From positions 1-64,000 of the forward strand of contig NZ_CP048630.1 of NCBI RefSeq assembly GCF_010669125.1: 64,000 bases of DNA. The letters run 5' to 3'. How positions within the stretch are numbered: the first letter of the stretch is position 1; every line of letters starts with the position of its first letter. Made by a program: the position numbers and the translations under genes. Below are positions 8,683-17,731 of the stretch, piece by piece. This DNA comes from Ancylobacter pratisalsi. Its GTDB lineage: Bacteria > Pseudomonadota > Alphaproteobacteria > Rhizobiales > Xanthobacteraceae. The notes under the pieces were generated by a model. The model was not told where the DNA came from and made no database searches. It saw only the letters and a list, made by a program, of their open reading frames with translations.

Positions 8683-9276
8683 TCACCTTGACGCCTTCGG
8701 ACGCCGATCGACTGATTGCGCCAGCACGGCTTCAGCTGCGGACTCCAGGAATTGCCTCGACAGTTCCGGATCATTGACCGCCCGGGCGAGCAATACCGCG
8801 CCAACCATTGTCGAGAGCATTCCCATGGCCTTGCCATCAGGCTCGCCCTCCTCGCCGATCCAGCTCGCAATCATCTCAACATGATCCTTGATGCCCGCCT
8901 CGAACGCCGCCTTCACCTTCGGGCCTTGTCTCGCGGCATCTGAGCCGAGCGCGACGACCGGGCAGCCATCCGTCTTTTCGCGGCAATGACCGGCGCTGAG
9001 GTAGAAGCGCATGACAGCCGCCAAGGGGTCCTCGGGATCGGATGCAGCCGCCGCGGACCACCTCTCCACGGCGCTCGTCAGCGCGCGTCGCGACGCCTGG
9101 GCCGCCAGATCCTCCTTGGACTCGAACTGCTTGTAGAAGCCGCCCTGCGTCATCCCCGCGCCGGCCATCAGGTCCTTGAGGCCGATCCCATCGAAGCCCC
9201 GCTCGCGAAAGAGACGGCTCGCCACATTGATCACCGCCTGCCGGTTTTCCTCTGCCTGAACGCGACTGACCCGCAT
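8683..9276 (-). CDS. TetR-family transcriptional repressor, probably of the adjacent RND pump
   Basis: 197-residue regulator. The N-terminal HTH (AVINVASRLFRERGFDGIGL ... LMAGAGMTQGGFYKQFESK, residues about 14-57) is typical of TetR proteins. The ligand domain contains CREKTDGCPVVALGSDAAR, a motif common in the AcrR/NemR-like branch that responds to electrophiles or xenobiotics. It is divergent from the membrane fusion protein gene with an 84-bp spacer that holds two operator-like palindromes, so local repression of both itself and the pump is the simplest model. Confidence 0.88.
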   Translation of the reverse strand: MRVSRVQAEENRQAVINVASRLFRERGFDGIGLKDLMAGAGMTQGGFYKQFESKEDLAAQASRRALTSAVERWSAAAASDPEDPLAAVMRFYLSAGHCREKTDGCPVVALGSDAARQGPKVKAAFEAGIKDHVEMIASWIGEEGEPDGKAMGMLSTMVGAVLLARAVNDPELSRQFLESAAEAVLAQSVDRRPKASR

Positions 9277-9292
9277 GACCGACCTCCATATT

Positions 9293-9312
9293 TAGATTGC
9301 GTACGTCATCTA
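9293..9312. promoter_or_regulatory. TetR-type operator, copy 1
   Basis: The 20-bp site TAGATTGCGTACGTCATCTA is an imperfect palindrome (TAGAT-N2-CGTACG-N2-ATCTA) in the divergent spacer between the TetR gene and the pump operon. Together with copy 2 it forms a larger inverted repeat with perfect 13-bp arms (9290-9302 and 9332-9344). The length and symmetry fit a TetR-dimer site. Binding is inferred from position. Confidence 0.72.
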
Positions 9313-9321
9313 TATCTCGTA

Positions 9322-9341
9322 TAGAGCTCGAACGCAATCTA
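9322..9341. promoter_or_regulatory. TetR-type operator, copy 2
   Basis: TAGAGCTCGAACGCAATCTA is, read on the minus strand, identical to copy 1 at 16 of 20 positions. The two copies start 29 bp apart, in opposite orientation, and copy 2 ends 19 bp before the pump start codon, where bound repressor would block transcription. Confidence 0.68.
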
Positions 9342-9360
9342 AATCGCCAAGGTCAACGCC

Positions 9361-10476
9361 ATGAAGAAGAAGTCCGCTCTTATGCTGGGAGGCGTCCTGA
9401 TCGCGGGGGCGGCGGGCGCGGCTTACGTCGCCATCTCATTGCCCCACAAGGCGGCTGCCGTCAGCGACCCCAGACAGAAGGCCCCCCTCGTGATCGTGGC
9501 GACCGCCGCTCCGGTGGGCGGCGTCGAACGTGCCTTTACCGGCCTCATCGAGGCGCGGGTGCAGAGCAATCTCGGCTTCCGGGTGCCCGGCAAGATCGTC
9601 GAACGGCTCGTCGATGTCGGTCAGCAGGTCAAGGCGGGGCAGCCCTTGATGCGGATCGACGATACCGATCTGCGTCTCGCCCTCACAGCCAAGCGCAACG
9701 CCGTAGCCGCCGCGCGTGCCTCCCTCGTTCAAGCCAGCGCGGACGAGAAGCGCTACGCCTCCCTCGTGAAGGGCGGGCTCGCCGCAACGCCTCAGCGTTA
9801 TGAGCAGGCCAAGGCCGCGCTGGACACGGCGCAGGCGCAGCTCGACGCGGCAGAGGCGGAAGCGGACGTCGCCGAGAACGAGGCCACCTACTCCACCTTG
9901 ACCGCAGGCGCGGACGGCACCGTCGTCGCCACGCCGGGCGAAGCCGGACAGGTCGTCGCGGCAGGCCAGACTGTGGTTCAGCTCGCCCAAGCCGGGCCAC
10001 GCGAGGCCGTCGTGGCGCTACCTGAAACGATCCGCCCGGCGCTGGGGGCATCGGCCAAAGCCAGCGTCTACGGCAGCACCACCGAGCCCAGCACGGCACG
10101 CCTGCGGCAGATTTCCAATGCCGCCGACGCACAGACACGCACCTATGAGGCGCGTTACGTGCTGAACGGCCCGGCGGCGTCCGCGCCGCTCGGCTCCACC
10201 GTGACACTCACGCTCACCAGCACCGAGACGCGGTCGCAGGTGAAGGTGCCGATCGGCGCCCTACTGGATGACGGCCTCCGCACGGGCGTCTGGGTCGTTG
10301 ATCGGGCCTCGTCGACCGTGCGTTTCGCGCCCGTTGAAATCTTACGGCTTGGCGGCGAGGAGGCGACCGTTTCCGGCGTCGAGCTTGGACAGGAAGTCGT
10401 GGCGCTGGGCGCGCATCTTCTGAGAGACAACGAACCCATCCGGACGGTGGCCCGGATCGAGGGGAACGCCCGATGA
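9361..10476 (+). CDS. RND efflux periplasmic adaptor (membrane fusion protein)
   Basis: Periplasmic adaptor linking an inner-membrane RND pump to an outer-membrane channel. The 371-residue protein begins with a basic tip and a hydrophobic segment (about residues 5-27), then a biotinyl-lipoyl half (GFRVPGKIVERLVDVGQQVKAG), a coiled-coil hairpin (about 100-170, rich in Ala/Glu/Lys), the second lipoyl half (LTAGADGTVVATPGEAGQVV), and beta-barrel/membrane-proximal domains. No outer-membrane factor is encoded here, so the pump must borrow one. The stop overlaps the permease start by 4 bp. Confidence 0.9.
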   Translation: MKKKSALMLGGVLIAGAAGAAYVAISLPHKAAAVSDPRQKAPLVIVATAAPVGGVERAFTGLIEARVQSNLGFRVPGKIVERLVDVGQQVKAGQPLMRIDDTDLRLALTAKRNAVAAARASLVQASADEKRYASLVKGGLAATPQRYEQAKAALDTAQAQLDAAEAEADVAENEATYSTLTAGADGTVVATPGEAGQVVAAGQTVVQLAQAGPREAVVALPETIRPALGASAKASVYGSTTEPSTARLRQISNAADAQTRTYEARYVLNGPAASAPLGSTVTLTLTSTETRSQVKVPIGALLDDGLRTGVWVVDRASSTVRFAPVEILRLGGEEATVSGVELGQEVVALGAHLLRDNEPIRTVARIEGNAR

Positions 10477-13400
10477 GATTCAATCTCTCGGCCATCGCGG
10501 TTCGCGAGCGGGCCGTCACCCTCTTCTTCATCGTCCTTCTGGCGGCGGCGGGGATCTACGCCTTCGTCAAGCTCGGACGGGCGGAAGACCCCTCCTTCAC
10601 CATCAAGACGCTGACCGTCACGGTGGCATGGCCGGGCGCCACCGCCCAGGAGATGCAGGACCTCGTCGCCGAGCCGCTGGAGAAGCGCATTCAGGAACTG
10701 ACCTGGTATGACCGGGTCGAGACCATCGCCCGTCCCGGCTTTGCCTTTCTGACCGTCACGCTCAAGGACAATACGCCTCCCTCGGTCGTCGAGGAGGAGT
10801 TCTACCAGACGCGCAAGAAGCTCGGTGACGAAGCGCGCAATCTTCCGCCCGGCGTGCTCGGCCCCTTCGTCAATGACGAGTTCTCCGATGTGAGTTTCGC
10901 CCTGTACGCCCTGAAGGCGAAGGGCATGCCGATGCGCGACCTGGCACGGCAGGCGGAGGTGATCCGGCAGGACCTCCTGCATGTGCCCGGCGTGAAGAAG
11001 ATCAACATTCTCGGCGAACGTCCCGAACAGATCTTCGTGGAGTTCTCCTACGCCAAGCTCGCAACGCTGGGTGTCTCCGCGCAGGATATCGCCGGCGCGC
11101 TCCAGCGGCAGAACACCGTCACCCCGGCCGGTTCCATCGACACGCTCGGCCCGCAGGTCTTCATCCGCTTCGATGGAGCCTATGACAGCATTCAGGCGAT
11201 CGCCGACACGCCGATCGTGGCGGGCGGGCGGACGCTCAAGCTCTCTGATGTCGCCGAGGTGCGTCGCGGCTATCAGGATCCCGAGACCTACATCATCCGC
11301 CATGAGGGCGAGCCCGCCATCATGCTGGCGGCAGTGATGCAGCAGGGATGGAACGGGCTGGAGCTTGGCAAGGCGCTCGACGCGCGCTCCAGCGTGATCG
11401 CCGACAGCCTGCCGCTCGGCATGACGTTCGCCAAAGTCAGCGACCAGGCGGTCAATATCGACGCGGCTGTCGGCGAGTTCATGATGAAATTCGCCATGGC
11501 GCTCGGGGTCGTCCTGTTCGTCAGCCTCGTCAGCCTCGGCTGGCGCGTCGGCATCGTCGTGGCGCTCGCGGTACCGCTGACACTTGCCGTCGTCTTCCTC
11601 ATCATGCTGGAGACCGGCCGCTTCTTCGACCGCATCACGCTGGGCGCGTTGATCCTGGCGCTCGGCCTGCTCGTCGACGACGCCATCATCGCCATCGAGG
11701 TGATGGTGGTGAAGATGGAAGAGGGCATGGACCGCATCAATGCCGCGGCCTACGCCTGGAGCCATACGGCGGCGCCGATGCTGTCCGGCACGCTGGTGAC
11801 CATCATCGGCCTGATGCCGGTCGGCTTCGCCGCCTCCGCCGCCGGAGAGTATGCCGGAAACATCTTCTGGGTGGTCGGCTTCGCGCTGATCGTCTCGTGG
11901 ATCGTCGCGGTGGTCTTCACCCCCTATCTCGGCGTGAAGTTGCTGCCTGCAATCAAGCCCATCGAGGGCGGCCATCACGCGATCTATAACACGCCGGGCT
12001 ATCGGCGCCTGCGCGCTGTGATCCAGTTCGCCGTACGGCACAAATTCATGACCTGCGGAGTGGTTGGGGTCGCCATGGCGCTCTCCGTCGTCGGCATGGG
12101 AGGGGTCAAGCAGCAGTTCTTTCCGACATCGGACCGCCCCGAAGTCCTGGTCGAAGTCCGCTTGCCGGAAGGCACCAGCATCGAGACCACGACGGCGGCG
12201 GTGGAGAAAGTCGAGCGCTGGCTGAAGGACCGCCCGGAAGCGAAGATCGTCACGAGCTATATCGGCCAGGGTGCGCCGCGCTTCTTCTTCGCCATGGCGC
12301 CGGAACTGCCCGATCCGTCCTTCGCCAAGATCGTCGTGCTGACGCCGGATGCCGAAGCGCGCGAGACGCTGAAGCACCAGCTCCGCGCGGCGATCGCCGA
12401 GGGTCTCGTTCCCGAGGCCCTCGGCCGGGTCACGCAGCTGGTCTTCGGCCCCTATACGCCGTTCCCCGTCGAGTTCCGCATCATGGGGCCCGATCCGGAG
12501 GAGCTGTATCGCATCTCCGAGAAGGCTCTCGCCATCATGAACGGCGTTCCCGACGTCCGGCAGGCCAACCGCGACTGGGGCAACCGCTCTCCCGTCGTAC
12601 GCTTCGTTCCCGACCAGGACCGGCTCAACCTGATCGGTCTCTCACCAGCTGAGGCCGCCCAGCAGATGCAGTTGCTGCTCACCGGCATTACCGTCACCGA
12701 GGTTCGCGAGAACATCCGCAACGTGCCTGTGGTAGCGCGCAGCGCCGGCGACAACCGGCTCGATCCGGGGCGGCTTGCCGACTTCTCCCTGATGAGCCGA
12801 AACGGGCGTCAGGTCCCGCTGGACCAGATCGGGCGCTCCGAGATCCGCTTCGAGGAGCCTGTCCTGAAGCGTCGCGACCGCACGCCCGTCATCACCGTCC
12901 GTGCCGATGTCAATGAAGCCACGCAGCCGCCGGAGGTGTCGCAGCAGGTGATGCAGGCGCTCCAGCCGCTGATCGCCTCGCTGCCGGTCGGCTACCGGAT
13001 TGAAATGGCCGGGAATATCGAAGAATCCATCAAGGCCAATGTCGCGCTGGTCAAGATCTTCCCCGTGATGATCGCTGCGATGCTCATCATCATCATCCTG
13101 CAGGTCCGCAGCCTTTCGACGATGACCATGGTGATGCTGACGGCGCCACTCGGCCTTGCTGGCGTGGTTCCGACACTGCTCGTGTTCAATCAGCCTTTCG
13201 GCTTCAACGCCATTCTCGGGTTGATCGGCCTGGCCGGCATTCTGATGCGCAACACCCTGATCCTGACGGAGCAGATCAAGGAAAATCAGGCCGCGGGGCT
13301 CGACGACTATCACGCCGTTATCGAGGCGACCGTGCAGCGGACGCGGCCGGTGATCCTGACCGCATTGGCGGCGGTGCTCGCCTTCATTCCCCTCACGCAC

Positions 13401-13589
13401 TCCGTGTTCTGGGGATCCATGGCCTACACGCTGATCGGCGGCACGGCGGTCGGCACGGTGCTGATCCTCCTGTTCCTCCCCGCGCTCTACGCCGCCTGGT
13501 TCCGCATCAAGCCCACGCCCGATGAGGCCCAGGCGGACATCGCGCCAGCCGCCGCATGGCATCCGTATTCTCGCGCTATGACACCGTGA
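10473..13589 (+). CDS. RND-family efflux permease (AcrB/HAE1-like)
   Basis: Inner-membrane proton-driven exporter, 1038 residues with the duplicated layout of the family: TM1 near residues 13-30, large periplasmic loop, TM2-6 starting near 335 (FAMALGVVLFVSLVSLGWRV), a second loop, and TM7-12 near the end. The proton-relay motif LGLLVDDAIIAIEV in TM4 has both aspartates. The last about 10 residues (after AAAW) are encoded by DNA that belongs to the following pseudogene, so the native C-terminus has probably been replaced. Substrate is unknown; the TetR neighbour suggests drugs or electrophiles. Confidence 0.91.
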   Translation: MRFNLSAIAVRERAVTLFFIVLLAAAGIYAFVKLGRAEDPSFTIKTLTVTVAWPGATAQEMQDLVAEPLEKRIQELTWYDRVETIARPGFAFLTVTLKDNTPPSVVEEEFYQTRKKLGDEARNLPPGVLGPFVNDEFSDVSFALYALKAKGMPMRDLARQAEVIRQDLLHVPGVKKINILGERPEQIFVEFSYAKLATLGVSAQDIAGALQRQNTVTPAGSIDTLGPQVFIRFDGAYDSIQAIADTPIVAGGRTLKLSDVAEVRRGYQDPETYIIRHEGEPAIMLAAVMQQGWNGLELGKALDARSSVIADSLPLGMTFAKVSDQAVNIDAAVGEFMMKFAMALGVVLFVSLVSLGWRVGIVVALAVPLTLAVVFLIMLETGRFFDRITLGALILALGLLVDDAIIAIEVMVVKMEEGMDRINAAAYAWSHTAAPMLSGTLVTIIGLMPVGFAASAAGEYAGNIFWVVGFALIVSWIVAVVFTPYLGVKLLPAIKPIEGGHHAIYNTPGYRRLRAVIQFAVRHKFMTCGVVGVAMALSVVGMGGVKQQFFPTSDRPEVLVEVRLPEGTSIETTTAAVEKVERWLKDRPEAKIVTSYIGQGAPRFFFAMAPELPDPSFAKIVVLTPDAEARETLKHQLRAAIAEGLVPEALGRVTQLVFGPYTPFPVEFRIMGPDPEELYRISEKALAIMNGVPDVRQANRDWGNRSPVVRFVPDQDRLNLIGLSPAEAAQQMQLLLTGITVTEVRENIRNVPVVARSAGDNRLDPGRLADFSLMSRNGRQVPLDQIGRSEIRFEEPVLKRRDRTPVITVRADVNEATQPPEVSQQVMQALQPLIASLPVGYRIEMAGNIEESIKANVALVKIFPVMIAAMLIIIILQVRSLSTMTMVMLTAPLGLAGVVPTLLVFNQPFGFNAILGLIGLAGILMRNTLILTEQIKENQAAGLDDYHAVIEATVQRTRPVILTALAAVLAFIPLTHSVFWGSMAYTLIGGTAVGTVLILLFLPALYAAWFRIKPTPDEAQADIAPAAAWHPYSRAMTP

Positions 13590-13975
13590 TCGGCTGTACA
13601 GGCTATCCGCGCGACTTCCCCTGGCAGTTCGGAGTCGATCTCGAAGCGATCGACCGTGGTGGCCCGCAGGACATCTCCGATGCGCAGTTCGACGTGCGTG
13701 AGCGGCTGCGTTCACAGAACAAGACCGAGTGGGCGATCATCTCCGCCGGCATGTTCATGAGCTATCTGTTCGAGCCGGAGTTCGGCATCGTCGATCTGGA
13801 GGACAGCGCGGTCCATGCCCTTGGCAGCCTCGATACCACCGTGACGCCGATGACACCCGACGACATCGGAGTGCCGACCGCCGAGCAGGTCGTCTGCGGC
13901 GTGAAAGGCTCGACGCCATCCCGCGGGGCGAGCTGGAAAAGCCGCTCCTCCGCCTATCCCCGCTCGGATGCGCGG
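13556..13975 (+). pseudogene. Remnant of an NmrA-like/aromatic-alcohol-reductase family gene
   Basis: The open frame contains VIGCTG directly joined to FPWQFGVDLEAIDRG, then FDVRERLRSQNKTEWAIISAGMFMSYLFEPEFGIVDLED and VTPMTPDDIG. These are core motifs of NmrA-like NAD(P)-binding proteins, but about 20 residues between GCTG and the FPWQFGVD block are missing, as are the N-terminal Rossmann start and the C-terminal third. Its start overlaps the RND permease end. From about 13,930 the frame becomes arginine/serine-rich and unrelated, running antisense into the hydrolase gene. It is therefore read as an internally deleted, truncated gene rather than a functional protein. Confidence 0.72.
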
Positions 13976-13987
13976 ATCGCTTCGGTC

Positions 13988-14839
13988 TCAGCCCTGTTCC
14001 CCTTCACCTGCGGCGATGCTCTGGCCCGCTGCGAGGCAATCCGCGAGCTGGTTTGCCGCCTCGGTGCCAGGTGTCCCGAGGTCGGCCACGATGCTCATAT
14101 GATCCGCGCCGAGGAGCGTGCGCTCACAGGTGCCGACACCGGCGGCCACCGCCAGATGAGAGCGGAAGGCGCTCATCTGCTGGTGAAACGGCGCCGTCTC
14201 CAGCTCCCCCACCAGCAGCCGGACATTCGGACCGGCCGGATAGTCCCGACCTAGCGGGCTAAAATCGCGGACCTCGTCGTCGCTGAGGTCGATCAGCTCC
14301 GCCAGGAACGAGTTCTGCAACGGCGCGAGATCGTAGATGCCGCTGATCAGAACGGCACCGGAAACGCTTCCCGCCGGCTGGCTCGCGTCGAACAGCAGCG
14401 CGCCGAGATGGGCGCCAGCCGAATGCCCGCTGATCGTGAGGCGAGCCGGGTCTCCGCCATGAGCGCCGATGTGCTGCACGATCCAGTCGCGGGCACGACG
14501 GACCTGGGCGACGACCGTCTCCATTCGCACCGAAGGCATAAGGGCATAATCGACGATCACCGCGATGGCGCCCGCCCGCGTCACCGTCTCGGCGACGAAG
14601 GAGAAATCCTCCTTGGCAAACATGCGCCAGTAGCCGCCATGGATGAACATGTGCACCGCGCCGGTCGCGAGAAACGGGGGCGGGAAGAACAGATCGAGCC
14701 TCTCCGCCGGCGAGAGGCCATAGGCGATGTCGCGGAGCATCGGCACTCGCGCGCGCGTCGCCGCACTGCGCGCCGCATAATCGGCCACGTGCCGATCGAA
14801 ATCCGGCACGTGGTCGCGGGTACGGAACGGATCGGCCAT
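13988..14839 (-). CDS. Alpha/beta hydrolase (esterase/kynurenine-formamidase-like)
   Basis: 283-residue cytoplasmic hydrolase. It has the oxyanion motif HGGYWR (residues 67-72), the nucleophile elbow GHSAGAH (Ser about 140), and a late histidine in LLGADHMSIV, giving the expected Ser/Asp/His triad. The HGGYW form is typical of kynurenine formamidases and related small-molecule esterases. It is the third gene of a minus-strand operon after an iron alcohol dehydrogenase and a succinate-semialdehyde-type dehydrogenase, so it may open a lactone or ester whose alcohol product enters that oxidation series. The substrate is inferred only from neighbours. Confidence 0.82.
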   Translation of the reverse strand: MADPFRTRDHVPDFDRHVADYAARSAATRARVPMLRDIAYGLSPAERLDLFFPPPFLATGAVHMFIHGGYWRMFAKEDFSFVAETVTRAGAIAVIVDYALMPSVRMETVVAQVRRARDWIVQHIGAHGGDPARLTISGHSAGAHLGALLFDASQPAGSVSGAVLISGIYDLAPLQNSFLAELIDLSDDEVRDFSPLGRDYPAGPNVRLLVGELETAPFHQQMSAFRSHLAVAAGVGTCERTLLGADHMSIVADLGTPGTEAANQLADCLAAGQSIAAGEGEQG

Positions 14840-14856
14840 GGCGACGCGACTCGCGG

Positions 14857-16347
14857 TCAGAGCGTGGTGGCGATGTACTTTGCCTCCAGGAATTCCAGCA
14901 CGCCATGGGCGCCGCCCTCGCGGCCGAGGCCGGACTGCTTGGTGCCGCCGAAGGGCGCTGCCGGGTCGGAGACGAGGCCGCGATTGAGCCCGACCATACC
15001 GGTGTCGATACGACGCGAGACGCGCAGTCCCCGCGCCAGATCGCGGGTGAACACATAGGCGGCGAGGCCGTATTCGGACGCGTTGGCCAGGGCCACCGCC
15101 TCGTCTTCGCTCTCGAAGCGGCTGAGCGCGGCGACAGGGCCGAAGATTTCCTCGCAGCCTATGGCGGCGTCGGTTGGCACGTCCGCCAGCACAGTCGGCG
15201 GGTAGAAGAAGCCGCGGCCGGTCGGCCGCTCGCCGCCGCAGCGCAATCTGGCGCCACGCCCGAGCGCGTCATCCACCAGCCGCTCAATCTTGTCGACCGC
15301 CTTGGCGGTGATCATGGGACCGCAATCCGTCGTCGTCTCCGCGCCCGGCCCGACCTTGAGCGCGGTCATGCAGACGGTCAGCTCGGCGGCGAAGCGCTCG
15401 TAAAGACCGGACTGCACATAGATGCGGTTGGCGGCGGTGCAGGCCTCGCCGGCATTGCGCATCTTGGCGAGCATGGCGCCTTCGAGTGCCACCTCGATGT
15501 CGGCGTCGTCGAAGACGATGAGCGGCGCATTGCCGCCCAGCTCCATCGAGCAGCTGATCACGTTCTTCGCCGCCTCGGCGAGCAGCGTGCGGCCGACCGG
15601 CGTCGACCCGGTGAAGGAGAGCTTGCGCACGCGCGAATCCGCCAGCATCGCGGCCGTCACCGGGCCGGGCGTCGAGGTGGTGAGCACGTTGACCACGCCT
15701 GGCGGCACGCCCGCCTCTTCATAGAGCGCGGCAAGCACATAAGCCGTAAGCGGCGTCTCGCTCGCGGGCTTCAGCACCACGGTGCAGCCCGCCGCCAGCG
15801 CCGGGGCGATCTTGCGGGTCGCCATGGCGGCGGGGAAGTTCCACGGCGTGATCAGCACGCAGATGCCGATCGGCTCGTAGTCGACGATGATATGGTTGCC
15901 CCCCGCCGGCGAAAGCGCGAAGTCGCCGGAGATCCGTACCGCCTCCTCGGCGTTCCAGCGGAAGAACTCGGCGGCATAGGCGACCTCGCCCCGCGCGTCG
16001 CGCAGCGCCTTGCCGTTCTCCAGCGAGATCAGGCGAGCGAGATCCTCGGCGCGGGCGGTCATCAACTCGAAGCAGCGGCGCAGAATCTCCGAGCGACGGC
16101 GCGGCGGGGTCGCGCGCCAGCCGGCGGCCGCAGCGGCGGCGGCGTCGATGGCGGCCCTGGCGTCGTCGAGCGTGGCGTCCGGCACTTCGGCGAGCAGCGC
16201 TTCCGTGGAGGGATCGACAACGGGAATGGACGGGCGTCCCACCGGCCGCACCCATTGTCCGCCGATATAGAGGCCCCGCGCGCCGGCTGCCGGATCGATG
16301 GCAGGCTGGGCGCTGGAAGCAACGGGAGAGAGCGCGGCGACGTTCAT
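14857..16347 (-). CDS. NAD(P)-dependent succinate-semialdehyde dehydrogenase-like aldehyde dehydrogenase
   Basis: 496-residue aldehyde dehydrogenase oxidising an aldehyde to its acid. Visible motifs are the cofactor segment [25 protein letters not shown]-equivalent SFTGSTPVG, catalytic Glu in MELGGNAP (about 269) and catalytic Cys in GEACTAANR (about 303). The overall layout matches the GabD/SSADH branch. Its start overlaps the end of the iron alcohol dehydrogenase gene by 4 bp, so the two enzymes are translationally coupled. This supports a two-step alcohol to aldehyde to acid oxidation, for example 4-hydroxybutyrate to succinate. Other semialdehydes are possible. Confidence 0.85.
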   Translation of the reverse strand: MNVAALSPVASSAQPAIDPAAGARGLYIGGQWVRPVGRPSIPVVDPSTEALLAEVPDATLDDARAAIDAAAAAAAGWRATPPRRRSEILRRCFELMTARAEDLARLISLENGKALRDARGEVAYAAEFFRWNAEEAVRISGDFALSPAGGNHIIVDYEPIGICVLITPWNFPAAMATRKIAPALAAGCTVVLKPASETPLTAYVLAALYEEAGVPPGVVNVLTTSTPGPVTAAMLADSRVRKLSFTGSTPVGRTLLAEAAKNVISCSMELGGNAPLIVFDDADIEVALEGAMLAKMRNAGEACTAANRIYVQSGLYERFAAELTVCMTALKVGPGAETTTDCGPMITAKAVDKIERLVDDALGRGARLRCGGERPTGRGFFYPPTVLADVPTDAAIGCEEIFGPVAALSRFESEDEAVALANASEYGLAAYVFTRDLARGLRVSRRIDTGMVGLNRGLVSDPAAPFGGTKQSGLGREGGAHGVLEFLEAKYIATTL

Positions 16348-17600
16348 GGGCGGGTTTCCTGTGCAAGAAGAAGGTCGGAGGCGGCCGCATCGAGATCGCC
16401 GCGATAGGCGGCGTCGAGCAGGCAGGTCATCTCGGCCGGTCCGACTGGACGCGGGTTGTTCTTGAGGAGACGCTCGATGCCGAGTGCCTGCTCGCCGGTC
16501 CAGGCGAGCTTGTCGGCTCGCAGGCCGAGGGCGGCGAGCGTCGGCGGAATGCCGATAGCGGCGAAGAGGCGAACCACCTCCCCGATCGCCGCATCGGCGA
16601 GCGCCGTGCGCGAGCGGCCTGCCTCGGGAAGACCCAGTTCGAGCGCGATCTCGGCCATCTCACCCAGCACGGCATCGCGATTGAAGCGCATCACATAGGG
16701 CAGCATCGTCGCGACACCGAGGCCGTGGGCGGTGTGGGTCAGTGCTCCCACGGGATACTGGATGGCATGCGCGGCCGCCGTCCCTGCCGTGCCGAAGGCG
16801 CAGCCGGCAGCCAGCGCCGCCATCATCACATCAGCCCGCGCATCCTCGTCGGTTCCGTCACGCCAGGCACGCTCCAGGCTGCGGCCTATGAGGCGGATGG
16901 CGAGCAGGGCGAAGTGGTCGGTCAGCGCGTTCTTCCCGACGAAGACATGCTTCTGCGCCAGTTCGGGCGATGGAGGGCGCCGCCCTGCCGTGAACGCCTC
17001 GATCGCATGGGTGAGCGCGTCGGCGCCGGCGATGGCGGTGAGCGCGGGCGGGCAGGACAGAGTGAGTTCGGGATCACAGATCGCCGTCCTTGGAATGAGA
17101 TGCGGGCTGGATATACCGACCTTCAGCGTTCGGTCGGGATCCGAGATCACCGCGACCGGCGTCGCCTCCGAGCCGGTGCCAGCCGTGGTCGGCACGGCGA
17201 TGATCGGCATCACCGGCCCCGGCACCTTGTACTCGCCATAATAGTCCGGGAGCTGGCCGCCATGGGTGAGCAGCAGCGCGGCGCATTTCGCCATGTCGAG
17301 GCAGCTTCCCCCGCCAACGCCGATGACGAGATCCGGCACGAAGGGCCGCACCGCTTCCGCGCACTCGGCCGCGCTGTCGCGTGGCACATCCGGCAGGACG
17401 CGGTCGTGCACCAGCACCGCCAGGCCGGCATCGTGCAGGCCACTCACCAATTGAGCAAAGTCGTCCGAGGCGGCGAGGCGCTCGTCCGTGCAAATCAGCG
17501 CCCGCTGGCCGAGACGCTGGGCGACGGCGGGCAAGGCCCGGCGCTGCCCCTTGCCGAAGAGAATTTCGGTCGGCAGCCGGATCGCGGAAAAGGATGTCAC
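16344..17600 (-). CDS. Iron-containing (type III) alcohol dehydrogenase, possibly 4-hydroxybutyrate dehydrogenase
   Basis: 418-residue Fe-ADH family enzyme. It shows the NAD-binding GVGGGSCLDMAK, the PTTAGTGSEATP loop and metal-site regions GADALTHAIEAF and HAIQYPVGALTHTAHG, where Asp and three His residues bind iron. It starts with GTG at 17600. It is the first gene of the divergent catabolic operon facing the GntR/ABC-transporter operon and is coupled to an SSADH-like enzyme, which favours oxidation of an omega-hydroxy acid such as 4-hydroxybutyrate. Lactaldehyde or maleylacetate reductase activity cannot be excluded from sequence alone. Confidence 0.83.
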   Translation of the reverse strand: MTSFSAIRLPTEILFGKGQRRALPAVAQRLGQRALICTDERLAASDDFAQLVSGLHDAGLAVLVHDRVLPDVPRDSAAECAEAVRPFVPDLVIGVGGGSCLDMAKCAALLLTHGGQLPDYYGEYKVPGPVMPIIAVPTTAGTGSEATPVAVISDPDRTLKVGISSPHLIPRTAICDPELTLSCPPALTAIAGADALTHAIEAFTAGRRPPSPELAQKHVFVGKNALTDHFALLAIRLIGRSLERAWRDGTDEDARADVMMAALAAGCAFGTAGTAAAHAIQYPVGALTHTAHGLGVATMLPYVMRFNRDAVLGEMAEIALELGLPEAGRSRTALADAAIGEVVRLFAAIGIPPTLAALGLRADKLAWTGEQALGIERLLKNNPRPVGPAEMTCLLDAAYRGDLDAAASDLLLAQETRP

Positions 17601-17650
17601 GGCGGTTATCCAATTGGCATAGCTGAATAAATCAGCTGATGAAGCGCTCC

Positions 17651-17668
17651 CTATACAAAATCGTATAG
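17651..17668. promoter_or_regulatory. Probable GntR operator
   Basis: CTATACAAAATCGTATAG has perfect 6-bp inverted arms with a 6-bp spacer and is followed by a further half-site-like ATCGTAT. It sits in the 131-bp divergent spacer between the iron alcohol dehydrogenase gene and the GntR gene, where one repressor could control both operons. A second short dyad (AGCTG...CAGCT, 17621-17637) lies closer to the dehydrogenase start. FadR-type GntR proteins bind similar A/T-rich dyads. Confidence 0.6.
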
Positions 17669-17731
17669 GATATCGTATTGAGTGTCGCCAAGGATCGTGC
17701 TAGCAATCGATCATTGTCAAGGGGCAAAACC

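Noticed and set aside
13556..14254. A 232-residue plus-strand protein between the RND permease and the hydrolase
   Set aside because: Only its first about 130 residues resemble an NmrA-like protein, with an internal deletion. The rest is antisense to the hydrolase and arginine-rich, so it is listed as a pseudogene.
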